A DNA stretch of 64,000 bases from Wuchereria bancrofti (Eukaryota > Nematoda > Chromadorea > Rhabditida > Onchocercidae), in contig SSBO01000003.1 of assembly GCA_005281725.1 (NCBI GenBank), positions 3,709,824-3,773,823 of the forward strand. The letters run 5' to 3'. A program made the position numbers and the translations under genes. Positions 23,778 to 37,200 of this stretch are shown piece by piece; the first letter of the stretch is position 1; the number at the start of each line of letters is the position of its first letter. The notes beneath the pieces are model-generated. The model was not told the DNA's origin. It saw nothing but the letters and a program-made list of their open reading frames with translations, and did no database searches.

Positions 23778-26240
23778 ACATTGTAAAATATTTTCAAGTT
23801 CATTGCACATTACTTGCACCCGTAAACTTAATCTGCAAGTTACGAGCAACTGTAATGATTTAACTTTTTATCACTATTTTGAGACATAAAGAAAAAAAGA
23901 GAAAAAATAAATTAAATGCGAAACATTTCGTCTTTCGATGAAATTCTCCATCTTTTTACTATTAGAATAAAAGCAGAAATGAAAATTTCTAACCAACTAA
24001 TTTTGTCTTCTTGACATTTTTTATGCTTTCTCTCATGCGGGTTAATGTGCATTTACTTTAGTCATTTTTGTTTTGTACTTAAGTTATTCTTCAAGCAGTA
24101 TTTGTTTCATCAATTTAGATTCAAGTTTCATTCATAGGTTGTCTCGAACTTGTCGTATAGCGTAAATTACTTTATTTCATTTTTATTGAATTTTAAAAAC
24201 TTTTTTTATCAATGAATTATGTTATTTCAGTTTTCATTAGATGATTGTTCATTGAAAGTTTTCATTTGCTTGATTTATATTTAGAAAATTCAACAAAAGA
24301 AAAAAAGAAATTGTAAGCATGATTTTTTTTCAGTTGTGCATTCGTTGTATAATGATATTTGTTTTAGAAAAAAAAAAGAAAAGAAAAATTCGTCTACATG
24401 TTTAAAAGCATTTTCTCACTGGAAAAAAAGAAGTGAAAAGTGATGATAGGATTCTTTTACGGTTGTCGCATAATTGATGAACTAAAAGAAACAAAAACTG
24501 AAATGACTGATATAAAATGAATCAATTGGATCAGTATTTAAATATAAATATATTGGTAAATGATAAATTTTTCATATTAGTATATTTTCAACATTAGCCA
24601 TAATATGTTTGAAGTAAGAAATGAGTGCTAATATCACTAATCATAAAAGTAGCTAATAACAATAAAAATTTCAGTGAGTACTATTTACAATAATACAGAT
24701 TGTTGCAGTTAGAGGAATCAAATTTTAATTACAACTGTTGATAGTTGTAAATAATAGCAATGTTAATGAATAATGTCTAATAGTAAAATTGATGTGTTTA
24801 TCATTTTGGCTAACTAATTTCCTCGAAAAATATCTTTTGTGGTACGAAAGCATTTATCGGTGGTACACAGCTGACATCTCAGCGAAGCCTTTCCAATCCA
24901 ATCAATCGATTAATCAAAAGTTGAACTTTTTGAATACTTGCTAGGAAGTAGATTAGCAGATGATGCAGAGTGGTGATTGATAGAGATTCTACCAAATTTC
25001 ATTATGCTATTTGGATGATGATATGCCAGTGTATTTTCCGCTATTTAATTTTTTTTATAAGCTATCTTTTTTAATTTATGACAGAAAATTTTTTTCAGTA
25101 GTATGTACTTTTTTAACGTTAATTAAGAAATTCTAATTGTAATTAGACTATTTCTCTTTTCATATTATTTTGATACTACTAATTATTTGTGGAAATATAC
25201 TTCAGAAAAGACAAAAAAGTAAAAAAATCTACTATACTATAAGGCTCTAAGATGGTTTGAATAATTATTAAAACTAATTATTGGATATCATAAAATTTGA
25301 CATTTTATTTTATAAAAATAATTTTCTTACAATACTATATTTGAGTGAAAAAAAAAATGCTGCAAAAATATGCTAAATTTTTTTCACTAATTCAACTGAA
25401 ATTAGTGTATAAACCATCAACAGGAATTTATATTTCAATTCGTTAAACCTAACTTATTAATGAAATACGTATATGTATAGAAATATGCATGAATTTAATT
25501 TTTCCTCTTTCATTTTATTTGAATAATTATTGTTTGAAATGAAATTTTAATAGTAATACATTTACTAAAACAAAAATGATTGAAATTGAAATCATTGATA
25601 GAAATATTAATGCAATATTTCAATCACATTTATGGGAAAGGTAAAAATGATAAGTGCTGATTAGCCGATATTTAATTATATATTTAACTTAATTAACAAG
25701 ATAATAATAAATGTAATTATATCGAATTTCTTGTGATGTAATAAAGTTCTGTTGAATTGTTTCATTTCAATTTTTCATTTTTTTTTTAAATTAAATGATG
25801 AAAATTTGATTAAGATAAAAGATATTTTCAGTCAGGTGGTACTTCTGATTCATTTTATTCGTTCTTGTTGTCATATCTTTAGATAGTTTAACGAATGAGG
25901 ACGAAATCGAAAAATTCAATTCCCTCTGTTTAATATGCTCCATAACTATTGGCTGAAAATTTAAATTTGATACTAATTAATGAATTCAAATTGAAATGTG
26001 GAGAAAAAAGCAAATGAATTGATAATTCATTATTTTCATTCCACATATACATTATAGCAAATTAATTACAGTAAAATTTACAATTCAATCTTTAATTTAA
26101 ATACGAAAAGTTTATTAATTTCAATTGGTTGATTAAATTTAGCCTGGAATTTTTTAAAAAAGATGCCTTTTTTGTATCTCTAATCATTTCATGATGGTTA
26201 TTTTAGTTGGAAAACAATTTCGAATATTTCTAATTTTTTC
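23778..26240. other. Intergenic region between fzo-1 and the SLC5-like gene
   Basis: About 2.5 kb of AT-rich DNA. AATAAA at 23906-23911 is a good candidate polyadenylation signal for fzo-1, 130 bp past its stop. No other exon or RNA gene was recognised. Confidence 0.5.
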
Positions 26241-26246
26241 TTTTAG
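26241..26246 (+). promoter_or_regulatory. Candidate trans-splice acceptor of the SLC5-like gene
   Basis: TTTTTTCTTTTAG ends at 26246, 40 bp before the chosen ATG. Many nematode mRNAs receive a spliced leader at such sites. An in-frame ATG upstream at 26191-26193 would be removed by this event. Confidence 0.4.
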
Positions 26247-26286
26247 CATCACAAAATTACTAAAATATTTTTATTCTTGTAAAATT

Positions 26287-29200
26287 ATGCAATGGATGGA
26301 TTTATCACAATATCTGCCAATGTCATTGATATTAATCATTCTTATCATTCTTGGCTTCGATCATTTTTGTTTTACCTCACTTATAAGTCCTACTAACTTC
26401 CAACAAGTTAGTTATTTTTATATTTAAATAATTTATTTAAAAATTTATTCATATTTTGTAATGATGTCCAAATAATTAATGATTAATTTTTTTTAAGGGT
26501 ATAACTGAAATTAGTTTATTTCGTTCAGCAATTAATTGTACATTAATTGTTATTGCACCATTAATACTTATTCTACCTGTTACATCGCCTGGTAAATTAT
26601 GCGATTATTTTGCTTAAAGTCAATAAAATTTTCTAAATAATTTTTGTTCAGAAAAAAAACAAAATATTTATTCTACAATAATTTTTGTTTCAGAAATATT
26701 TAAAATAATATTTCATATTTCAATTCGTTTTCCTTAAAATAATTTTTTTCATTTTAAATTTTGATTAATTATGGAATAAATTAAGTTGGAACAATTTGTC
26801 CGTTTATTTTTACTAAAATACTGAAATACACATTAATTACTATAATTACGATATCAATAAATCAAAAATTTTCATGAAATATTATTCACAGTAAAAGTAA
26901 TTGATAATGATAATATTGAAATGTTTTAAATGAATCATATTTTGTAAAAATGATTGTTTTCTTTTTCTTTTTAGTTTTATTTTTCAAATTTAAAATGTTT
27001 TATTTATTGCAGCTGAACTAATAATACTACATTATGTGTTGGGCTATGGATGCGCTGCACTATTAGCAATTTCACTAATTAGTCCAATATTACATTATAA
27101 TCCATCACCCAGCATATGTTACTATATTAAATTACGATTCAATCAGTCATTTCGTATGTGTGGAAAAAAAATTAAAAATTGAAAATTTTTTTTATCTAAA
27201 CTTTACTAAATATTATTTTTTCTTGAAAATTTTTGGTTTTTAATATTTTAACAGGACTTTTACACTACTAAATTTTATATTTAATCTCTTAAATTTAAAA
27301 TATTTTACTAAAATTTAGTTGAATTCATTAAAATTTCAATCAAATTATTATTAATTAATTCTTTTTTACTAAAAGATTTATAAGTTTTTGCACAATCATA
27401 AGTGATGATAATAATTACAATTAAAGATTGACAAATAATTTTAGTGTATTTATTGGTATGCGTATTAAATGTAATTTTTTTAATGATATTTACTGTAATA
27501 TTACTGATAACGACAGTATCACTTATCACGACACGGATATCGTTCTTATCACCATACAAAATATGCACGATGTTAGGATATACTGGCATTTTTGCAATTG
27601 CTTTTGGTGGGCAAACAACTGTTTCATCCAATGTCTTCTTTGCATCAATTTGTGTAAGAGAAAAAATAAATGCTTTTTTATTTTTAAATCTTATTTAATT
27701 TTTCAATTTCAACTTATGCTTAATAATAGCAAGAAAAAAATATAAAAAATCTAATTCATAAATGCAATAAAATGAATTTATTTTAATGTTTGAATTAAAA
27801 AAATATTCAAACATTATCGCTGGTAATTTAAGCAAACACATTTAAAATGCACGTCAAATTTGATAACAATTATGAAATATTTATAAAAAATACAAAGTTT
27901 TAGTTAGCAATGCTAGCAGCTTCATATATAATATTTGATAATTTAACAAATTACATATACAATTTTGTTGATATCATATTATCTCATGATTATTTATCAT
28001 TCGATTCATGGACAGCATTTTATTTGGGTATCTTAAATGGCTTACATTTCCTTATCACTAGTCCGTTATTATATCAGGTTATCATAATTCTCGTTGTCAT
28101 AGTGATTAATTAGCTTAGTGATATGAAACAGTTATTAATAAACTATGAAAAAAACAAAAACAAATGGAAATCAATGAACAAAAATTGTTTATTTAATTAC
28201 AAATGTTACATTTTCTTAACAATCGTTATACATACTACTTACCGCTGATGATCTTTGATCAATTAACTGATTTATCGATGTAATCAAAATGAACAATCAC
28301 ATTAGTAATTAGTGCTAAATTACCTATGTAAAAAATTAATAGTTTACATTTTCATTGCTAATGAAAAATTTTTTTACAGCAATATTTCTCACTATCATCT
28401 TGTCGACGTTTACGTGAATCATTAGCTATTCACGTATTACTTTTTGGTCTGTTAACAAGCATAATGCTAATACCATCCAATTTATTTTCTAACAAAATTA
28501 ATTGGTTTTGTCAAATAAATTCATTTGCAATGTTTAATGTAAGCCATGAAGATGTATCGTTAGAAATAGATAATGGATTATTCCCATCTCTAATTAATGC
28601 AGTATTATCACTTGTTGCTTCATTTGCTATCATTCTAACTGAACTTACTTTGATAAATTTAATTTGGGAAGATTTACTAAGACCATTGCTAATACGACGA
28701 TCACTTCAACAGCAAATTGGATCAATACAGGTTAATTTGTTACAATTTGCTCTTTTACACATAAATTTAAATTTAATAAATTTTGAATGATTCCACTAAA
28801 TTATTTATATTAAATAATGAAAATAAATTTAGTACAGGAATTACCAGCTAATTTTGACAGAAATTTAAGCACAAATTTAAATTCATTTACAGATTGGTTT
28901 ATTAATAATTGGAAGTTTAATTATTGCATTATCAAATGCTTGGCTTTATTTAGACAAGCCATTAAAATATGGCCCAATATCGCTACTAATTTTAGGGTTA
29001 GTTTTCTTTTTCGTTTTTCAAATAAATTATACTAAAATATATATTAAATATTTATATCATAGCATTTGGATTGTGTATGAATTATTCACAATTAATGATG
29101 CAATCAATAATTGTAATATACACATACAACTATTTATTATTAATTAATTCTATTTTGATTTAAAATTCAAATTATATTTTAGCACTTTAGCAGCTCCAAT

Positions 29201-30309
29201 GACAGCACTTTACACCTGCAGCTATCTTTTTCCATTTTTAAATGGTAAAGGAGCAACAACTGGCTTACTTACTGGTATTTTCGGTACCTTAGTACTACTT
29301 TACCTGTATTTCCGAGTTACACCTCTTCGATTTCATCATTTTCCACTACAATGTTTTAATGAAACATTAATTACACATTCATTAATATGGCCTGATTGTA
29401 AATTTGCATATTTGGAGTTAGATTTTGCATCAACAACATTACAAGCAATAGCTAATAAAGCACAAAAATTATTACCTATTCTGTGCGAAATACCAATTGC
29501 ATGGTATCCATTAACTACTTTTATAGTAAGTAATTATTTAATTGTTCAAATCATATAAAAACTCAAAAAGTATCACAACATTTTTATCTCCTATAATTTG
29601 TCATTTGAGTAAAGAAAAAATCTTTACTAATACTTGTGTTCTTTTTTTCATATTTTTATCATTATTTTCAATTCAAAAAAAAGGTTTAATTAGTAATTTG
29701 CATATTGTGGCATGAATTTTTTAATTTCCTTTTTATAGTCTAATTATACAAAAGCATTAATTTTCATTAAGTTGAAATATTATTAAGATATTTGAATATT
29801 GATAAAAATTATCAATGAAAATCAGTGGATTAACAATTTATAATCTAATATTTTCTTAACATTAAGCGATAATAAATTAATATCTTACTTATCTTTTTTT
29901 AAGATTTATAACATTTGTAGATTACCGCATTATCAATGTTATTTGTGTCATTGTGTACGTGTAACAGTAATACTAATGAATTTGATTGGAAATTGATAAT
30001 CTGCATACCTTATTTTGGAATATTTACACGTCATACTGATAATGCAATCAGCAATGATAAACATGTCGCTTTTGTTGAGTGCGAATCATTTCGGTTAGTT
30101 TAATTTTAATTTAATCAAATTTTATTTTTATAATTTTTTGCATTATTTAAGGATTTATTTTTATTTTATTTTTTTTTTGAAATAAGCTAATTTACAGAAG
30201 TTGAAAACTTAATGTTATCTGAAAAAAATTACGTTATTTAATTTTCAGATATGCTCAACAAACACCGTATCCGGATACGGTAGCTACAGTTACGCATATG
30301 ATTCAGTGA
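26287..30309 (+). CDS. Divergent SLC5-type sodium/solute symporter
   Basis: Ten phase-consistent exons: 26287-26406, 26498-26591, 27013-27153, 27445-27653, 27904-28077, 28380-28730, 28893-28996, 29183-29525, 29921-30093 and 30249-30309; about 589 aa with many hydrophobic segments. The motifs follow the order of SLC5 proteins: TSPAELIILHYVLGYG then CYYIKLRFNQSFR (residues about 69-118, like the family YEYLELRF), FAIAFGGQTTVSSNVFFASI (about 165-187, like GGLKAVIWTDVFQ), LLYQQYFSLSSCRRLRESL (about 243, like NQ-x-QRYLS), LIWEDLLRPLL (about 340), and APMTALYTCSYLFPFLNGKG (about 401-420, like PLLGLFTLGMFFP-x-NSKGA). Closest in shape to SLC5A5/6/8/12-like carriers, but several signature residues differ, so substrate and sodium dependence cannot be stated. 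The start could be 26191. A 21-bp minisatellite begins at the stop codon. Confidence 0.85.
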
Positions 30310-30440
30310 TGATTATCATGAACCTAATAATGATTATCATGGAACTAATAATGATTATCATGGAACTAATAATGATTATCATGGAACTAATAATGATTAT
30401 CATGGTCCTAATGATAATTATCATGGATTTAATGTTGATT
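30306..30440. repeat. 21-bp minisatellite at the stop codon of the SLC5-like gene
   Basis: About six units of a 21-bp repeat containing GATTATCATGGAACTAATAA, the first and last two diverged. It starts at the TGA (30307-30309) and continues into the 3' UTR. Two other frames are open through it: one reads repeated NDYHGTN, the other repeated ELIMIIM. Confidence 0.9.
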
Positions 30441-31283
30441 ATTGTTAAATATATTGCTGAAACACTTAATGTATGATATTTGCTGGAGTGATTATTGTGA
30501 TATCTTTTCTCTTATCCTATCTTAGGACTTTCGAAACTTTTTTTGCATTAATTTCAATTGTTAACTTGAATTTTGAATTATTTCAAGTTTCTCAACTTAA
30601 TGAATATACCACAATACTGCAAAACAATTAAATTTTAAAAATGTAATTTAACCCTTAACTATAATAATAACTAATTACAAATCCGTTTCCCTACTCTTTC
30701 CAAAGTATTTCTTGCTCTCATCACATATAATATTTTATTCGTTTATATTAAATACATAAAAGTATTCAAAAATTAATAGCGATTAAGAAAAGTAATTTTA
30801 TGAAAATTTAATTGAAATAGTTTTCTTATAATGAAACAAGAAAAAAGAGAAAATAGGCAATAAATTCAAATGAAAAGAATTGTTTGAAACACGAACTGTT
30901 CAATTTTCTTTTACTTCATTTTAAATTAAATGATGATTTTATATAAAACATTGTCTCAGTTTTACTAATTTAAAATTTCAAAAAGATTATTTGAAAGAGA
31001 AAAAGAAACAAGAGAAGAAAATGAAAAATTGCATTGAAATTGTGGATAATTTTAGAATTTGTAGATTTTATCGTTGAAAATAACTCACGCATAAATTCAC
31101 GCATAACTTATAGCATCTAAACGTGTAGTTTAAATTTAGCGACAATACATTCGTGATAGCACATTAACGTGAAAAACGTAAGTGATGCGTAAGTGAATGT
31201 AGAAAAAGCATCGTAGATGAATAATGATCGATCATATGTGATTAAAGAGAGGAATGCAAAATTTATAATTGTCAAATATTTGA
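30441..31283. other. Convergent intergenic region
   Basis: AT-rich DNA between the 3' ends of the SLC5-like gene (+) and the arrestin-domain gene (-). No exon was recognised. Confidence 0.5.
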
Positions 31284-34200
31284 TCATTCAATCTCTTCTA
31301 TCCTCAGTATAGATTGCCCTTTGTAACGAGTTATAGGGAATTCTTCCGGGTAGAAGGTTGGGAATTCTCTCGGATAGAAGGTTGGGAATCCTCCCGGGGT
31401 AGAGATTACTTGTGAGTGATCTATCTGATTGCATTTGCAAGATGAAAGTGCAGTAGTGTCCAATGACTTGTTAAATTCTGAATATGAAAAAGGTGAAGAG
31501 ATTGATAGCAGAAAGGATGGAATTGAAAGTGTTGATGGCGGTAAATGTTGCGATGAATTGATGATCAAAGGCGGAAATGTCTGCGATTGTAGTAGCACTG
31601 TTGAGAAATGTGGAATTTTAATGTGATTAGCAATAGATAACAATGAAGATGGATAATTCTGAGCATTAATAAATTGAATGGGAATACCAGTACCAATAAT
31701 TAGTGATATTTTAATTGGTTTACATTCGTTGAGCATTACTGATATATGATAGGATAAATTGATAAGTGCATCAGGGTGGCAATAAGTTGGAGATGCATTA
31801 ATTGGTATCTGAAATAATTATTATTTAAATATCTTTCAAAAAATATCTCATTTTAACTTTTGATGGATAAAAAGTTTTGAACAAAAAAGTGCCCTATTGA
31901 AATTAAATTTTATAAATTTTTCGATATATCATTTTTTCTTTTTAAAATGACATATCACCAATTTTCATAAATGCATTAAACTCTTCATTTTCCATCAGAA
32001 AACCTTTTTTTTTTAATATTTGTATAGATACTTATGAGTTATGCTAGGAAGAAAGATTATTCTAATCTACTTAATTCTTATCATTCCTAAATTAATTTAT
32101 AATTTGATCATTTATCTAAAAGTTGAAGGGAATGTATAAACATTTTCTTTTTATTGAATTCAATGAGCAGTTTTCGTTTTCAATAAGAGTACAAATTAAA
32201 GGTTACCCAAAGAGTACAAAATAAAGATTGTCTAAAATTTTAAATCCAATAGACAAATGACTAACGACATTTTCGTCCGTAATTTGTTCGTACTTTTAAC
32301 TTTAAAAAATTAAGAGTACGGCAAATGACATCAATTATTGCATTGCGTTATTTCTTATTGCTCTAATTAGTTATTACCAATAATTTTTTTTTTAAATTAA
32401 AAAATTCCAAAAAATAAGTCTAAGGCCAGGGCAGTAAATGATCTATATGCTAAAATAAAAATTGCAAATATGTTCATTAGAAAATGACATCAATTAATAG
32501 GATATACATAAATAATTAGTACAAATTAGGAAATATTTAAAATTTTCCAAAATTAAAAAAACTGCCATTTAATTATTCTCAAGGAAAAATTTGGAATTGC
32601 AAAGAAAAAATGTAAAATTGAGGAAAAAAACTGCAATATAAAAAAAAAACATAAAACTGAATTTCATGAATTTTTTGTAAAATTCAAGCATAAGATATTC
32701 ATCCTGTGACATTTTCTGAAGCCTTAAATAAAATGAAAACTTCAAAACAATGATTTCAGGACTATGCAAAGATTTTCACATATTGTTAGATGGAAATTAA
32801 ATAGTAATTTAAATAAAATTTATTAATTACTTGCAAAAAGTGTTGAAATGCAGTAATCGAACATTGTGGAATAATTGGAAGCATAAAATATGACAGCGTC
32901 TTACTCCTGTAAAATTGACAAAAATTTATTGAAAATTTTAAAATTATTGTAATACAGTTACTATTGATCTAATGTTTGTTTATACTTTAGCTTTCATAAA
33001 TTATGTCAACATATTCGTCAGTCTGATTGATCAATATTAAGAAAATATCACAATATATTAAAATTGAAAAGAAATATATTCAATGTCATACAGCACTTAA
33101 TTAGTTTTAATCAGTATTTGAAGTATGAGAAAGAAATGAAATATAAAAAATAAAAAACGGAATGAACTGATAATAAAAGAATAATTCCTTTTTTATTTTA
33201 TTCATACTAAATCAAATTTGACTGATGCGTAATGCTGTAACACAATACGGCAATCGTTTCTAATTTTAATTTATTGTGTTAATCTTTTTTTTTCAGAAAG
33301 AATGAAAGATATATGTTTAGATGTGATTATGATTAATGAAAGACATGATTATAACATTTAATCGAAATTTGTTTACTTTATTTGATCAATTGATCATTTT
33401 TAACAGTAGTAAAATTTAATTATAATTTTATTATAATTAAAATTTGAAAAGATAAAGTAAAAATAAGAATAATACAGGAAATAAAATTTTTAAAGTATTA
33501 AATATCCAATGTAATCATTGTTGAGAAAATGTTTGAAAAAAAAAAAAAAGAAAATTGACTAACGTAAACTTCTCATTGCCTTTACAACGAAATTGTACAA
33601 CCATAATAAGTCTCACAATACCACCTTTGATTGAATTTTTTCCATGTTCATTACCAATTTCACCATCAATAACAATCGTTTCACCTGATAATATCACTTA
33701 TTACATAATACTCAAATAATCTCATTTATCAAATAAACGAAATTTGAATTAATAATCATTACTTCATCAGAAAATATTATTTGGCATTGAATAAATGCGC
33801 AAAGTTACGGTTAATTTTGTTTTTTTAAGCATTGATAATCATATTATTATATCATACTATTACTATTACTATTATTATTATTGTATTATAATGTGCTATA
33901 ATTTATGAATTGACCTGGAACAAACGCTGTTTTTGACATTTTGATAAAAACTTTGATAGAAGATTTATTGAGACAGAGAAGTTTCTTATGAAAATATCGT
34001 TCGATATGAATTGGTATATGAAATGGTAGATAACGAGTGATATCCATTACTGCCATCACTTTCACTGGACGCATTTGTATTAATTTCGGTTGAGCAGGAA
34101 TACACAACTGCAATTTGTTTCAGAAAAAAAAAAACGGAAGTATAATACGGATAAAAGTTATAGCTGAATATGTATGATCAATTGTAATATAAAATATTAA

Positions 34201-37200
34201 AGCTCACTTAAATGTTTTAGTAAATACAAATTTAAAAAATATGAATATATACAGATGAATGGTAAAATATTCGAAAAGGAAATTATGCAGTAGCAATAAA
34301 ATATTCGAACTTAATTTCATGGTTATTCCAACTAGAATCAAAATACCTCAACAGAAAACGAATACCTCAACAGCGATGAAATATTCGATAGAACCGTATT
34401 TGCCCAAATAACTTCCCGGGCATTCTTGTCCTATTGCTAAATTTGTTTCAGCTGTATGTTTACCAGCTGGTGCATAAATTTTACCATTTTGTATAGGCCA
34501 TTGTCTTATGAGAGTATCAAATCCGATTTGGAATGCAACAATTTGCCGGAATTCCACCTGATTGGAAATTTTTGTATGAAATTGACCTTTAAAGAAACCG
34601 GTCAATGAAGTGATTGGTGTTGAACGGATGAAGTTGATTTCCACCAAGATTTTGAGTGGCTAAAATGAAAAAATATCAATTAATGCAATGAATAAACTAT
34701 TTATGAAACTTTTTAAAGAAAAATATTTCAAAAATATTTACCAGCAATTTTTTTTATTATAATTATTAAAATCACGAAATCATCATTGCTTACAAATAAA
34801 TGAATTTGTTAGCATTAATCATCAAAATTACAATTTGCTTATCACTACTTGATATCGCTATCAGTGGCTATATCACTTTGTCTTAAGGACAGTTTCGTAT
34901 CATTCATTAACCTTTGTTTGTAATTTTTATTAATTATTGGAAAGTTGCATGGAAAAAGAACTTTAAATGAATGCTCTATAGAATAAATTATTCGAACTAT
35001 CATTTCTGTCTGTCATTTTTTTCTTTCATTCTTCATCAATTAAATTCGATATTATTTTGTTTTCGATTTCATTACTATTATAATTAATTTCGTTTTTTTA
35101 TACCTATTTTTAGCGCCTTATTTAGGACTTTTGTACTTAATTTTTGCACGCAGCTTTTTAGCGTTTTATATAAATCTTATGAAATTGCATTTTTCTGTAT
35201 TTTTGCAAAATTCTCTCACAAAATATTCATCCGAATTTTTTCTGCTGCACTTCTTTTTTCCTGTTTTTTTGTCTTTTATTTAATTTAATTTCCAAACAAA
35301 GAGCAATTAATTAATCAATATGAAAACAAAAATTAAAGAAAGACGAAGTAGAGGGAGAAAAAAAAGACAAATAGCGTTTTTATAAAGAGCTATAATTTTT
35401 ATTTTTCAAGAAAAGAAAAAAAGCAAAATAAAGGAAAACAATTTCAATAAAAGATGATTCATGACGTATTTTTTTCTAAAAAAGAGCCTACTTTTTTAAA
35501 ATAATTTTCTTTTAAATTGATGATTGAAAAATAAAAAATCCTTTTATATAAGTCTAAATTGTATATTTTCTGTTTGTTCAGGAAAAATGAAATATGAATT
35601 GGGATATTTCAAAAAAAAAAACAAAAAACAAAAAAAGGAATTGTAATTTCAATATTTACAAAATATTTATTGCTTCGTTTTTGCTTCTTATAATGAAGCA
35701 AAAATGTTGCCATACGTTTAATAAAAATTTAATTTATAAAAGAAAAATCAAGTACTAACAAACTGATAGAGAGCGATTGCATGAAATGAATTAATGAATG
35801 AGTGAAATAGCATAGTAAATAAATTAATGATGAAATAAACAAACAAATAATAAAATAAACAAATGAATTTCTAGTTGATTATAAAATACATATATATAAG
35901 TAATCAATTAAATTAGATTAGAAAATAAGAAGAAAATAGTTTGCTATTTTCTATATTACACACAAAATATCGTAATCTTTTCGCAAAAATTTTCAATAAT
36001 TTCCAAAATGCATTGTATTGTAAATGTCTTTTATCATCCAAATTTTAAGAGTAAATAAAAATGACTGAAAAATTTTTTCATACTTTAAATATCTGATGCA
36101 ATCTCATTGTTTTAATTATTATTCCTTCTCCGTTTTTTTTTTAATGAAATGAAAAAACAACACTGCAGTGTTGTTTTTTCAAAAAAGGAACTTATTTGTA
36201 TATAAAATATAAATATATAAATTGTTAATTAGGTAAATCTGACAAAAAATATTTAATATAAAAAATAATTAAATACAAGAATAATTGGAAACAAATAAAT
36301 GATTATTTAGTTAGAATAGAAAATTAAAAGTTATAAATTTTTGCATTTTCATTGATTACTAATGATAAGGTAATATTTTGCCAATTTTTTACCCTTTCCC
36401 AAATTAGTCATTGTACAGGTTTTGATCTTTTTTTGTGAATGAATGAATATAATTAATTTTAAATTTCAAATTGTTTAATTTCGTGAAGTTTTTTTTTGTT
36501 CCGTTCAACAATCTAAAAAAATATTCCTTTCTTGAAATACATATATCAAAATATTAAAAAGTATGAAATTAAATAAAAGCTAAATTACAAAATTACGCAT
36601 CAATAGCTATAGAAGGAAAATATAAAAAGCAGAGAAATAATTAGAATTTATAATTAATAAAAATAGAAGCGCAAAAAGAAAGTAAAGAAGAAAAAAGCTT
36701 TTTTAAAAAAAAGAGTGAACTGAATATTTCCAATAATAGTATTAAAGATTATGGACGGAAGAAGTTTGTGATAATTATTAATTTTAAACTACAATGAATC
36801 AATTATTTGTTACATTCAGTAAATTAACACTTAAAAAACCGAATGGATTAATTAATTAATTAATTAGACATATTTCAATTACGAATTTAAATTCCAATAA
36901 TAAAATATAATATGACAAATTAGAAAAAAATCATTTCATTTATTCGTCAAAAGTAATCATTCAATTACAATAATCTTTGGTACATACTGGTCAAATATTC
37001 TAATAAATGTCACATAATTAAACTTATTATTATCATTTAATATCATTCAAAGAATGTGATAAATTCTTTCTGATAACTGCAATATATAATATATATCAAA
37101 TTTTGCAAAAAAAAGAAAAATGAAAATATAAAGTAATTTCCATTAATTAAAATGAATTGTTAATTTCAAGTGAATAAAAATGCATTTTCACAATTTGATA

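Noticed and set aside
28838..28892. A possible exon reading ELPANFDRNLSTNLNS in the SLC5-like gene
   Set aside because: It is in a different frame from the following membrane segment. Joining 28730 directly to 28893 is phase-consistent and matches the family.
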